Assembly (NCBI RefSeq): GCF_900188065.1 | Contig: NZ_FZNQ01000015.1 | Location: 1 to 64,000 of the forward strand | Length of the DNA: 64,000 nt | Direction of reading: 5' to 3' | Source: Halorubrum vacuolatum | GTDB lineage: Archaea > Halobacteriota > Halobacteria > Halobacteriales > Haloferacaceae | Part shown: piece after piece, positions 52,926 through 61,686 of the stretch | Position numbering within the stretch: position 1 is the stretch's first letter | Layout: the number at the start of each line of letters is the position of its first letter | Notes under the pieces: generated by a model | What the model saw: the letters and a program-made list of their open reading frames with translations, nothing else | What the model was told of the DNA's origin: nothing | The model's database searches: none | Made by a program: the position numbers and the translations under genes

Positions 52926-54812
52926 ATGGCATCCGATGGCGAGGACGGACTCGATATCGACCTCGATCGGTTTCACGACGCACTCGAATCCGAGGAGCGA
53001 CCCCTCGCGACCGCAAGCCAAGTCGCGAGGCGGCTCGAAACGACCCAGTCGGCCGCCCGCGACGCACTCGATGCGCTCGTCGCTCGCGGGTCGGTCGATC
53101 GGGTGGACGTCGAGACCGATCCCGTCGTCTACTATCCGACCGAGTGGGGGAAACTGGCCCGTCGCGAGCGGATCGTGACCTTCCCGAATCGGCGGGAGGT
53201 CGTCGTCGATCGGCCCACGCAGTTCACGCGGGCGCGACTCTCGGAGTTCGCCCACCTCGTCGATACGACCCGCACCGACCCCGGCACGCGCGGGTACCTC
53301 TACCGTATCCGCCGTGAGGACGTCTGGGCGGCCCCCTTCGAGGACGCCGCGAGCCTGATCGCCCGGGTTCGGTCGACGCTCGGACGACGGCATGAAGGCC
53401 TTGAGGGGTGGATCGAGGACCAGTGGCGGCGCGCCCACCGATTCCGCCTGTATACTCACCCGGATGGCTACGTCGTGTTGGAGGCCGCCTCCGAGAGCCT
53501 GCTCGGCAACGTCGCCGACCAACACCTCGACGCGGACCATCTCCGGGCGCCCATCTCGGAGACGGAGGCGTGGGTCAACGAGGACGCGATCGCCGGCATC
53601 AAGCGGGCCCTCTATGACGCCGACTACCCCGTCGTCGACGACCGTGAGTTGGAGACCGGCGACCCCGTCGACATGACGCTCACGACGGAGCTACGGGACT
53701 ACCAGCAGGGCTGGGTTGACGCGTTCATGGAGAACGGCTCGGGGGTGTACGTCGGGCCGCCGGGCTCCGGCAAGACCGTCGCCGCGCTCGCAACGATCAC
53801 GGCCGTCGGCGGCGAAACGCTGATCCTCGTCCCCTCACGCGAGCTCGCCGGCCAGTGGCGCGAGGAGCTGACCACCCACACGACGATCGATCCCGCCGAC
53901 ATCGGCGAATATCACGGCGGGCAAAAGGAGATCCGACCGGTGACGATCGCGACCTACCAGACCGCCGGGATGGACGCCCACCGCGGGCTCTTCGACTCGC
54001 GCAAGTGGGGGCTGATCTGTTACGACGAGGCTCACCATATCACGGCCCCGGTCTTCGCGCGGTCGGCCGAACTGCAGGCCAAACACCGGCTCGGTCTCTC
54101 GGCGACGCCCGTCCGCGAGACGGGCAACGAGGAGGAGATCTACACCCTGATCGGCCCGCCGATCGGCGCTGATTGGGACGCGCTCTTCGAGGCGGGGTTC
54201 GTCGCCGAACCCGAAGTGGAGATCCGATACGTCCCCTGGCGCGACGAGATGGCCCGAAACGCGTACGTCAGCTCCGACGGTCGAGAGCGTCGGCGGCTCG
54301 CCGCCGAAAACCCCGCGAAGATCGAGGAGGTGCGGGAGTTGCTCGCGGACCATCCCGGGAAGAAGGCGCTCGTCTTCGTCGACTACCTCGATCAGGGCGC
54401 GGCGATCGCCGGCGCGCTCGGCGTCCCATTTATCAGCGGGGAGACGCCGCACATGGAGCGGCGACGGCTCTTCGAGCGGTTTCGAAGGAATGCCGGTGAA
54501 GGATCGAAGGCGGACGGCACGTCGAGCGGCAACACGACACCAGCCGCCCCGCTCGACACCCTCGTCGTCTCGCGTGTCGCCGACGAGGGGATCGACCTGC
54601 CGAACGCCGAGGTGGCGATCGTCGCCTCCGGACTCGGCGGCTCGCGGCGGCAGGGTTCCCAGCGCGCCGGACGGACGATGCGCCCCTCCGGCTCCGCGCT
54701 CGTCTACGTGCTCGCCACCCGCGGCTCCAGCGAGGAGGACTTCGCCGGGCGGCAGATGCGCCACCTCGCCCGCAAGGGGATCCGGGTGCGTGAGACCACC
54801 CTCTCGGAGTGA
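52926..54812 (+). CDS. XPB/Rad25-type DNA helicase
   Basis: A 628-residue superfamily 2 helicase. The N-terminus has a predicted winged helix ('ATASQVARRLETTQSAARDALDALV') and a damage-recognition-like region. The motor has Q-motif/Walker A 'YVGPPGSGKTVAALATI', DEAH box 'CYDEAHH', 'LGLSATPVRETGNEE', and C-terminal 'LVVSRVADEGIDLPNAEVAIV' with 'QRAGRTMRPSG'. Archaeal XPB homologues are linked to nucleotide excision repair, often with Bax1; no nuclease partner is next to it here. The upstream gap has TATA-like ATTTATATAC at 52867-52876. Confidence 0.9.
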   Translation: MASDGEDGLDIDLDRFHDALESEERPLATASQVARRLETTQSAARDALDALVARGSVDRVDVETDPVVYYPTEWGKLARRERIVTFPNRREVVVDRPTQFTRARLSEFAHLVDTTRTDPGTRGYLYRIRREDVWAAPFEDAASLIARVRSTLGRRHEGLEGWIEDQWRRAHRFRLYTHPDGYVVLEAASESLLGNVADQHLDADHLRAPISETEAWVNEDAIAGIKRALYDADYPVVDDRELETGDPVDMTLTTELRDYQQGWVDAFMENGSGVYVGPPGSGKTVAALATITAVGGETLILVPSRELAGQWREELTTHTTIDPADIGEYHGGQKEIRPVTIATYQTAGMDAHRGLFDSRKWGLICYDEAHHITAPVFARSAELQAKHRLGLSATPVRETGNEEEIYTLIGPPIGADWDALFEAGFVAEPEVEIRYVPWRDEMARNAYVSSDGRERRRLAAENPAKIEEVRELLADHPGKKALVFVDYLDQGAAIAGALGVPFISGETPHMERRRLFERFRRNAGEGSKADGTSSGNTTPAAPLDTLVVSRVADEGIDLPNAEVAIVASGLGGSRRQGSQRAGRTMRPSGSALVYVLATRGSSEEDFAGRQMRHLARKGIRVRETTLSE

Positions 54813-54891
54813 GTCGGCGGGGAGGAGCCAGGATCCGGTAGCCCCCTCCCCCGACACAAGGGCTTTCAGGGCCGGCGGCGTCGGCCGAATT

Positions 54892-56670
54892 ATGGCTAAA
54901 CACGAACGGACCGAACGGGCCGAACGGACGGACGACGAGGCCCCGCCACCGACGGTTGGCGAGGCGGTCGTCGACTGCCTCCTCGATCACGGGATCGATA
55001 CGGCCTTCGGCATCCCGGGAAAACAGACCCTCCCGCTCAACCGAGCGCTCGCCGACCGCGATGCGCGCTTCGTCGTCGCCCGTCACGAGACCGCGGTCAC
55101 CCATCAGGCATGGGGATATGCGGAGTCCAGCCCGCCGGGGGAGATGGCGGCGACGGTCGTCGTCCCCGGCCCCGGCGATATGAACGCGATGAACGGGCTG
55201 AAAAACGCGCTCAACGACGCGGTTCCACTCCTCCATCTCGCCGTCGAGACCGAGCGCGACGTCCGCGGCGGCGACGGCATCCACGAGACGCCGCCGGACA
55301 CCTACGACAACGTGGTAAAGGAGAACGTCCTCGTGGAGTCGCCCGCGGGCGCGGTGGCCGCCGTCGCCGACGCGATCCGGGTCGCCCGCGAAGCGCCACA
55401 GGGGCCAGTCCGCGTCGGGATCCCGAAGGACGTGCTCGCAAGTCGGACGCCACAGGCGACGCCGTCCGACCGACAACCCGCTCCACCGGCCGAGCCACCG
55501 GCGACGGCGACGACCGAAGCCGCCGACCTGCTCGCAGCGGCCGACACACCCGTCATCCTCGCCGGCGGCGGGGTTCGTCGCGCCGGCGCGGCCGCGGCGT
55601 TGAAGCGGGTCGCCGAGCGCCTCGATGCACCGGTCGTCACGACGTATAAAGGAAAGGGCACGCTTCCGGAGACACATCCGCTCTCGGCCGGCGTCCTCTG
55701 TGGCGGCGCGAGCGTCGAGCTTCGGGCACTGCTCGCCGGGTCGGATGTCGGCCTCGTCGTCGGCTCGGACCTCGACGCGGTCGCGACGGCGACGTGGTCG
55801 GTCGAGCTTCCGGAGACGCTGATCCACGCGACCTTCGATCCCGACGATATCGGGTTCGGATATGAGACGGCGGTGGGTATCGTCGCCGACGCGAGTCGGT
55901 TCCTCGACGACCTCGACGAGGCGCTCCGCGGGGACGGTGCTGTCGAAGCGGAGGTCGAAGCGGAAGACGGAGCGGACGACCGACCGAGCGACGAAGCGGC
56001 AACAACCGGGACCGAGCGTGCCGCGGCCGTCCGCGAGGCTGACCGCAGCCGGTTCGCGGCGCTCTCGACCGCGGACGATCCGGGAGCGCCGATGCGGTCC
56101 GTCGAAGTGCTTCGGGAGGTGCGTGCGGTCGTGCCGGACGACGCGGTGGTCACCGCGGACGCCGGCGGGTTCAGGATCTGGACGCTGGTTTCCTTTCCGG
56201 CGATGGGGCCGGAAGCCTTCATCAACCCGGGCTCGTGGGCGACGATGGGAACGGGGCTCCCCTCCGCGATGGGCGCTGCGGTCGCGAATCCCGACCGCGA
56301 CGTCGTCGCGCTCACGGGCGACGGCGGGCTAATGATGTGTATTCACGAACTGCACACGCTCGCCTCGGAGGGGATCGACGTGACGGTGGTCGCGTTGAAC
56401 AACGCGGACTACGCGATCATCAGCGAGGAGGCCGAACGGTCCTACGGCTTCGATCCCCAAGCGTACGGCTGGGAGGAGACGGGGCTCGACCTCGTCGCGG
56501 TCGCCGAGGGCATGGGCGTGCCGGCCGAGCGGGTGACCGAGCGCGAAGCGATCGGTGGGGCGATCGACGGGGCCCGCGAACACGACGGCCCTGTACTCAT
56601 CGAGATCGTCACCGATCCGGCGGAGCCACAGGCGAGCGAGTGGATGACGCGACCATCAGTCCCCGAGTGA
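54892..56670 (+). CDS. Thiamine pyrophosphate-dependent enzyme (acetolactate synthase-like)
   Basis: A 592-residue three-domain TPP enzyme. The activating glutamate is in 'VVARHETAVTHQAWGY', the middle domain holds 'PVILAGGGVRRAGAAAAL', and the pyrophosphate motif is 'VVALTGDGGLMMCIHELHTLAS...NNADYAI' (GDG...NN). A charged insert at about 345-385 separates the second and third domains. No small regulatory subunit or ilv gene is near, so it may be a decarboxylase or carboligase with another 2-keto acid. The frame is open far upstream in the helicase gene, but the start at 54892 fits the family. Confidence 0.85.
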   Translation: MAKHERTERAERTDDEAPPPTVGEAVVDCLLDHGIDTAFGIPGKQTLPLNRALADRDARFVVARHETAVTHQAWGYAESSPPGEMAATVVVPGPGDMNAMNGLKNALNDAVPLLHLAVETERDVRGGDGIHETPPDTYDNVVKENVLVESPAGAVAAVADAIRVAREAPQGPVRVGIPKDVLASRTPQATPSDRQPAPPAEPPATATTEAADLLAAADTPVILAGGGVRRAGAAAALKRVAERLDAPVVTTYKGKGTLPETHPLSAGVLCGGASVELRALLAGSDVGLVVGSDLDAVATATWSVELPETLIHATFDPDDIGFGYETAVGIVADASRFLDDLDEALRGDGAVEAEVEAEDGADDRPSDEAATTGTERAAAVREADRSRFAALSTADDPGAPMRSVEVLREVRAVVPDDAVVTADAGGFRIWTLVSFPAMGPEAFINPGSWATMGTGLPSAMGAAVANPDRDVVALTGDGGLMMCIHELHTLASEGIDVTVVALNNADYAIISEEAERSYGFDPQAYGWEETGLDLVAVAEGMGVPAERVTEREAIGGAIDGAREHDGPVLIEIVTDPAEPQASEWMTRPSVPE

Positions 56671-56792
56671 CCGCTTCGGCCGGAACATGGCCGATCCGAA
56701 CGGTCGATTCGGGCTGCCGATCGGATCGTTTCCTCCGCCTCATTGCTGAGCTATGAAACGAATTATATATGTTTTCAGGTATTACCCGTGGC

Positions 56793-57311
56793 ATGAAGAA
56801 TCCGTGGGTACACGACGAGGTCCCGGAGGGACGTTCGATCCACGAGAGCCGGGCGAAACTCATCGGCACGGTGCTGTGGGGGATGTTGCTGCTCACCGTC
56901 GGTGCGTTCGTTCTCTTTCCGGGGGTGGATACCGCCAATATCGCCGGAGCGGACGGGCTCTCGACGGCCGTGACGATCGTGCTCGCGACCCTTGCGTTGG
57001 TTTTGACGCTTCCGCTCGTGTTGAAACTGCTCGCGGTTTCGCGGCTACTCGCGGCGCTCGCGCTGTTGGGGTCGTGGTGGATCGTCGGTCGGTTCGTCAT
57101 AGCTCGGGAGCGTGACTGGCTGGCTGGGGTCGAATCGGTTGCCGCGGTCCGCGAAGCCGTCGACGACGCGCTTGGGCCGCTCGCGGAACTGCCCGAGATC
57201 ATAGAGGAACTTCCGGAAGCCACAGAGGAACCTCCCGAAGCGGTCGTGTTGCTCTCGGAAGAAATAACGTCGCTACTGGGAACGGGCATGACGCTCCTAC
57301 CGCCGCTCTAG
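56793..57311 (+). CDS. Haloarchaeal membrane protein of unknown function
   Basis: A 172-residue protein with three hydrophobic helices ('LIGTVLWGMLLLTVGAFVLF', 'VTIVLATLALVLTLPLVL' and 'LLAALALLGSWWIVGRFVI') after a short hydrophilic lead, and an acidic C-terminal tail rich in Pro and Glu. No family recognised. AATTATATAT (56761-56770) lies 23-32 bases before the ATG at 56793, so this start is preferred to the in-frame ATG at 56769. Confidence 0.65.
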   Translation: MKNPWVHDEVPEGRSIHESRAKLIGTVLWGMLLLTVGAFVLFPGVDTANIAGADGLSTAVTIVLATLALVLTLPLVLKLLAVSRLLAALALLGSWWIVGRFVIARERDWLAGVESVAAVREAVDDALGPLAELPEIIEELPEATEEPPEAVVLLSEEITSLLGTGMTLLPPL

Positions 57312-57403
57312 CCCGGGCGATCCGACGGTGATCGTCCGCGACCGTCAACAACCATCCGGATCCGTTGCGGGCCGCTCCGGCCGATCGATCCCGGAGCGTG
57401 AAT

Positions 57404-57421
57404 CTTAACAACGATTGTTGT
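57404..57421 (+). promoter_or_regulatory. Promoter and operator-like inverted repeat of the second Gfo/Idh gene
   Basis: CTTAAC (57404-57409) is a TATA-like element 25-30 bases before the ATG. ACAAC (57408-57412) and GTTGT (57417-57421) form a short inverted repeat that overlaps the TATA element and the likely transcription start, a position typical of a repressor site. Confidence 0.45.
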
Positions 57422-57433
57422 GAATCTCGATAC

Positions 57434-58498
57434 ATGGACGAAACGAACCACGTCGCCGTCGGCATCGTCGGCCTCGGAGGGATCGGCCATCACCACGCCA
57501 TGCACCTCCAGGATCAGGATGCCGAACTCGTCGGCGGTATGGACATCAACGCCGACGCCCGTCGTCGCTTCTACGAGGAGTTCGACGTCCCCGCCTACGA
57601 GGAGGAATCCGAACTGTACGCGGAGTGCGATGCGGTGTTCATCACGACGCCGAACCGATTTCACGAGGAGTACGCGACCTCGGCGCTCAATGCCGGGCTC
57701 GACGTGCTCCTGGAGAAGCCGCTCGCACACACCGTCGAGAGCGCGGAGCGTATCGCGGAGGCGGCGGCGGACGCCGACGGGTTTTGCATGGTCGGGTTCA
57801 ACAATCGATTCGCGAACCCGGTGCAGGTGATCAAGCACTATCAGGACGCGGGGCGATTCGGCGAGGTGACCCACGTTGAGGCGAACTACGTCCGCCGTCG
57901 GGGGATCCCCGGACGCGGGTCGTGGTTCACCTCCGAACAGGTCTCCGGCGGCGGCGCGCTCATCGACATCGGCGTCCACGCGATCGATCTCGCGCTGTAC
58001 TTCCTCGACCATCCCGAGGTGGTCGAGGTGTCGGGGACGACCCGTTCGGAGTTCGGCGATCGGGACGACTACGCGTTCGTACACATGTGGGGTGAAGACG
58101 CCGGTCCCGAGGGGTTCGACGTCGACGACTCCGCCTCGGCGTTCATCCGCGACGCGGAGGGACGAACCGTCTCGCTTGAGGTCGCCTGGGCGACCAACCG
58201 GCCGACGACCGACCAGTTCGTCATCCGTGGCACGGAGGCAGGAGCCACCTTCGATCGGGGAAACGACGAGTTGATCCTCCACGAAGCAAGTCGCGTCGGT
58301 GAACACCATCTCTCCGATGCGAGGATCGAAACACGCGAGCGCGACAGCCACGCGGCGGAGCAGGCGGTGTTTTTGAAGGCGGTCGCGACCGGCGAGTCGC
58401 CGACGATCAACACGATCGAGGAGGGGCTCCTCGTCCAGCGGGTCATCGACGCGATCTATCGATCCTCGGCCGAGGGCCGGGCGATCCGGCTCGATTGA
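57434..58498 (+). CDS. Gfo/Idh/MocA-family NAD(P)-dependent oxidoreductase
   Basis: A 354-residue dehydrogenase with 'GIVGLGGIGHHHAMHL', 'AVFITTPNRFHEEYATSAL', 'VLLEKPLAHTVESA' and the catalytic 'GGGALIDIGVHAIDLALYFL' (D-x3-H). It is a distant paralogue of the 26.6-27.8 kb protein, here without an isomerase partner. Substrate probably a sugar or polyol. An inverted repeat overlies its promoter, and its 3' end has been amplified into a 22-base tandem repeat. Confidence 0.9.
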   Translation: MDETNHVAVGIVGLGGIGHHHAMHLQDQDAELVGGMDINADARRRFYEEFDVPAYEEESELYAECDAVFITTPNRFHEEYATSALNAGLDVLLEKPLAHTVESAERIAEAAADADGFCMVGFNNRFANPVQVIKHYQDAGRFGEVTHVEANYVRRRGIPGRGSWFTSEQVSGGGALIDIGVHAIDLALYFLDHPEVVEVSGTTRSEFGDRDDYAFVHMWGEDAGPEGFDVDDSASAFIRDAEGRTVSLEVAWATNRPTTDQFVIRGTEAGATFDRGNDELILHEASRVGEHHLSDARIETRERDSHAAEQAVFLKAVATGESPTINTIEEGLLVQRVIDAIYRSSAEGRAIRLD

Positions 58499-58590
58499 CC
58501 GAGCGATTCGCCTCGATTGACCGAGCGATTCGCCTCGATTGACTGAGCGATCCGTCTCGATTGACCGAGCGATCCGTCTCGAACGACCGA
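58481..58590. repeat. 22-bp tandem repeat, five units, across a stop codon
   Basis: Units start at 58481, 58503, 58525, 58547 and 58569, with the pattern GCGATYCGNCTCGATTGACC plus GA. The first unit is the last five codons and stop of the Gfo/Idh gene; the others are non-coding copies that differ at one to three positions. The array appears to have grown out of the gene end. Confidence 0.93.
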
Positions 58591-58640
58591 GTCGGTAACC
58601 GAAGCTATTCCTCGGTCCTCGCCGTCGCTTCCGATGAGTA

Positions 58641-59846
58641 GTGAGTTCCCGGACTCCATCCCCGACGCCGACCACGGAGCGGATCGTCAGTCTCGACGCC
58701 CTTCGTGGGATCGCCGTCTTAGGGATCCTCATCATCAACGTCCGCGTCTTTGCCATGCCGGAGGCGACGCTGCTCAACCCGACCGTCTACGGCGATCTCA
58801 CCGGCGCGAACTACCTCGTCTGGCTGCTCGGGCACATCCTCGCGGAATTGAAGTTCATCACGCTGTTTTCGCTCCTCTTCGGCGCGGGCGTCATGCTCTT
58901 TTTTGATCATAAGGGCGGCGACGGCGACCCACCACTGCGGCTACACTATCGTCGGACGGGATGGCTGCTTTTTATCGGGGTCGCCCACGCGTATCTCCTC
59001 TGGTACGGCGACATCCTCGTCGCCTACGCAATCTGTGGGCTGTGGATCGTCTTCGTCAGAGGATGGACGCCGACGGTCAAGTTGGCGGCCGGGACGCTCA
59101 TGATCGCGGTCCCCTCGGTCCTCGAGGTCGCGACCGCCGCGACCGCCCCACCGGAGCTGATCGCCGAACAGTGGCGGCCGGCCGAGGAGACGCTCCGTCG
59201 GGAAGTCGAGACGTACCAAAGCGGATGGGTGGCTCAGCTGGAGCATCGGGTACCAGCCGCCCTGGAGCGGCAGACGGTCGGATTCGTGGGGTCGAGCTTC
59301 TGGCGAACCTCCGGAGTGATGCTTTTCGGCATGGCACTGTATGAACTCGGCGTGCTCACCGACCGACGGTCGAACCGATTCTACCGCCGACTGGCGGTCG
59401 TGGGGCTCGTTGTCGGTCTCGTCCCGATCGTCGCTGGCGTCGTCTACATCGAGGCGGCGGATTGGGCGACGGAAGCCGCACTCTACTGGCGACAGTTCAA
59501 CTACTGGGGGAGCCTCCCGCTCGCGGCGGGATACATCGGGGTGATCTATCTCGGCTGTCGACGACTCTCGGGGGGGATTGCCGTCGCCGCGATGGCCGCC
59601 GTGGGTCGGATGGCGTTCACGAACTATCTGTTTCAGACGGTGCTCGCGACCACGCTTTTTTATGGGCACGGGCTCGGGCTGTTCGGGCAACTGAGCCGGA
59701 TCGAACTGGTCGGTGTCGTGCTCGCCATTTGGACGATCCAGATCCCGCTGTCGGTGCTCTGGCTTCGCCGATATCGGTACGGGCCGGTTGAGTGGCTCTG
59801 GCGGACGCTCACGTATAAGGAAATACAGCCGATCCGGCGGGCGTGA
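58641..59846 (+). CDS. DUF418-family integral membrane protein
   Basis: A 401-residue membrane protein with about nine helices. It starts 'RIVSLDALRGIAVLGILIINV' and has 'LGHILAELKFITLFSLLFGAGVMLFF' and the late 'GRMAFTNYLFQTVLATTLFYGHGLGLFG', which are signatures of the DUF418/acyltransferase-like group. The in-frame start is GTG at 58641. An ATG at 58634 lies in another frame. Function unknown; related proteins are suspected acyltransferases or transporters. Confidence 0.83.
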   Translation: MSSRTPSPTPTTERIVSLDALRGIAVLGILIINVRVFAMPEATLLNPTVYGDLTGANYLVWLLGHILAELKFITLFSLLFGAGVMLFFDHKGGDGDPPLRLHYRRTGWLLFIGVAHAYLLWYGDILVAYAICGLWIVFVRGWTPTVKLAAGTLMIAVPSVLEVATAATAPPELIAEQWRPAEETLRREVETYQSGWVAQLEHRVPAALERQTVGFVGSSFWRTSGVMLFGMALYELGVLTDRRSNRFYRRLAVVGLVVGLVPIVAGVVYIEAADWATEAALYWRQFNYWGSLPLAAGYIGVIYLGCRRLSGGIAVAAMAAVGRMAFTNYLFQTVLATTLFYGHGLGLFGQLSRIELVGVVLAIWTIQIPLSVLWLRRYRYGPVEWLWRTLTYKEIQPIRRA

Positions 59847-59932
59847 GCGGCAGGAATAACGGATGAGAGATCTGGCCGACGGGTGATGACCGGCCCGGCC
59901 GACGGGTGACACCGAAGCCTCCGGTCCGCCCC

Positions 59933-60970
59933 TCAATCCCCACCGACACGGAGGAGGACATCGAGCTGATGAGCGAGGTAGATCAGCCGCCCGGCATCGA
60001 TGTCCGCGTGGCGGTCCGCGACCCATTCGGCGAGCGCGTCGTCGTCCATCGCCGGGTCGTCGGCGAGCGCGCCACGGACCGTCTCCACGATGTGTCCGAG
60101 GAAATATGCCTCATCCGCCGGGTAGCCGTCCGGAGGCGCGTCCTCAAGGCCGGGGGCGACGACCCAATCGGCGGAGCCGGCGGCGAGCAGGTCGTGGTCC
60201 CGGGTCGCGCGCGTCACTAGCCGTCTCCCGGCATGTGGGTCGCCGGGGTTCGCGCGACGACGCATGTCCGCGTGATACCGCTCGGTGATACGGTCGTCCA
60301 GATCGGGACGGGTCGGCGGTTCGAAGAGGGTCACACCGTCGAAGGTGATCGGAAAATAACAGAGACAGCCGGCCGGCAGCCGTGCGAACAGCTCGTCGAC
60401 GGCGGGCTCGCGGAGCAGATCGAGAAATGCACAGCCGATGACGGCGTCGGGATCCGCATCGGCAAGAAACGCCATCGCGTCCGCGCTGATTGCTCGGACG
60501 GTCACCACGCCGCTGTCGGTTTCGAGTCGGACCGTTTCGGTATGCGCGCGATCCCCACACGCTCCGTGGCCCGTCTCGCCGGCCACCCGGTTCCGGTCGC
60601 TCCGCCGGTCATCATCGGCAGTCCGGTCACCTTCAGTAACTTGGTTGCCACCAGCACCTCGGTCAACGCCGGTGTCGACGGCGACGACCTCGTCACGGTC
60701 ATCGGCCCACTCCGGGAGCCGCCGGATCGCAGCCGTGAGTGACGACCCGTCTACATCGACGAGGGTATACGTCAGTTCCTCCACGGCGGGGAGTCGGTCC
60801 CACTCGATGAGCCGCTGGAGCATCGTGCCGATCCCTGCACCGACTTCGACGATAGTGGTCGCCTCGCGTATTTCCGTTTCAAACGCGTCGAGGACGTTCC
60901 GGTTCAACGCGCGGTCATCGACGGTGCGTTTGGCGGCGAGGTATCGTTCCTGTGAGTAGTTCCCTGACAT
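59933..60970 (-). CDS. Class I SAM-dependent methyltransferase-like protein
   Basis: A 345-residue protein whose residues 38-75 ('ATTIVEVGAGIGTMLQRLIEW' and the following 'YTLVDVDGSSL') form motif I and the acidic ribose-binding strand of a SAM methyltransferase. A hydrophilic insert at about 105-150 is typical of halophile loops. A later stretch 'DAVIGCAFLDLL' is motif-IV-like. The substrate is unknown. The ATG at 60970 is chosen over 60997 because the first nine residues of the longer form do not fit. Confidence 0.75.
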   Translation of the reverse strand: MSGNYSQERYLAAKRTVDDRALNRNVLDAFETEIREATTIVEVGAGIGTMLQRLIEWDRLPAVEELTYTLVDVDGSSLTAAIRRLPEWADDRDEVVAVDTGVDRGAGGNQVTEGDRTADDDRRSDRNRVAGETGHGACGDRAHTETVRLETDSGVVTVRAISADAMAFLADADPDAVIGCAFLDLLREPAVDELFARLPAGCLCYFPITFDGVTLFEPPTRPDLDDRITERYHADMRRRANPGDPHAGRRLVTRATRDHDLLAAGSADWVVAPGLEDAPPDGYPADEAYFLGHIVETVRGALADDPAMDDDALAEWVADRHADIDAGRLIYLAHQLDVLLRVGGD

Positions 60971-61122
60971 GGCGGCTGATCGCCGTCGACCGGGCACGAT
61001 CGCGGCGGATGTCTACGTCACTGTTCGGTGTGACGGGTTGTATGTTGATCGGCCGGTGAGAGGGATACATCGGGCGATATAATACGATGAGTAGGTGAAT
61101 GAGGGGGCCAGAGCCCCGTTAC

Positions 61123-61518
61123 TCACTCCTGCAGCGGAGCCGGTTCGGTGGCGTACTTCTCGCGGAACTCGCCGATCAGCTGTCCCATCTGGGCGTACCA
61201 GTCGTTGAGCAGGCGCTGCATATCGTCGGCGACCCGATCCGGATCGGCCGGTTCGTATACGTGGTAGTAGCCGCCCTGCTCGTAGTTGACCTGTTCTTTT
61301 CGGATGAATCCGGTCTGTAGCAGCCGTTGGATCGCCCGGTAAGCGGTCGACCGCTCGCGCTCGACGCGCTCGGCGATCTCGTCGATGGTGAGCGGCTCCT
61401 CGCTGTCGACGAGGACGCGAAAACACTCCTTATCGAGGGCTTTGAGCCCATGGAAACACTCGAGCAGTCCCTCACACGCCATGTCCTGTCGCAGCATCTC
61501 GCTCATTGAATCGGCCAT
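61123..61518 (-). CDS. TrmB-like winged-helix regulator with three N-terminal cysteines
   Basis: A 131-residue DNA-binding protein. The helix-turn-helix is 'LTIDEIAERVERERSTAYRAIQRLLQTGFIRKEQ' (about 43-76), followed by a short wing and a C-terminal helix that may dimerise. Cysteines C15, C21 and C32 precede the domain ('ACEGLLECFHGLKALDKEC'), which could sense oxidants or metals. A T-rich element at 61543-61550 lies 25-32 bases upstream, and an AGTATTGT box (61569-61576) lies 51-58 bases upstream. It is a candidate regulator of the VKOR and thioredoxin genes that carry the same box. Confidence 0.8.
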   Translation of the reverse strand: MADSMSEMLRQDMACEGLLECFHGLKALDKECFRVLVDSEEPLTIDEIAERVERERSTAYRAIQRLLQTGFIRKEQVNYEQGGYYHVYEPADPDRVADDMQRLLNDWYAQMGQLIGEFREKYATEPAPLQE

Positions 61519-61568
61519 GATTTAATGGGTGTACGTCGCGCGGGCCTAAAAGCGTTTGCACGACTGTG

Positions 61569-61576
61569 ACAATACT
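61569..61576 (-). promoter_or_regulatory. AGTATTGT box upstream of the TrmB-like gene
   Basis: The minus strand reads AGTATTGT, 51-58 bases before the regulator's ATG and just upstream of its likely TATA element (61543-61550). The identical 8-mer occurs at the VKOR and thioredoxin genes. Confidence 0.5.
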
Positions 61577-61686
61577 GCACCGTCTGAATCCCGAACCCCC
61601 ACGAGCTTGAAAGGATTCAGGCGACGGCGGTACGTAGCTGAGTATAAAAGGGGAGGTCTAGGAACCGGTGAAAAGGAACCTTAGAA

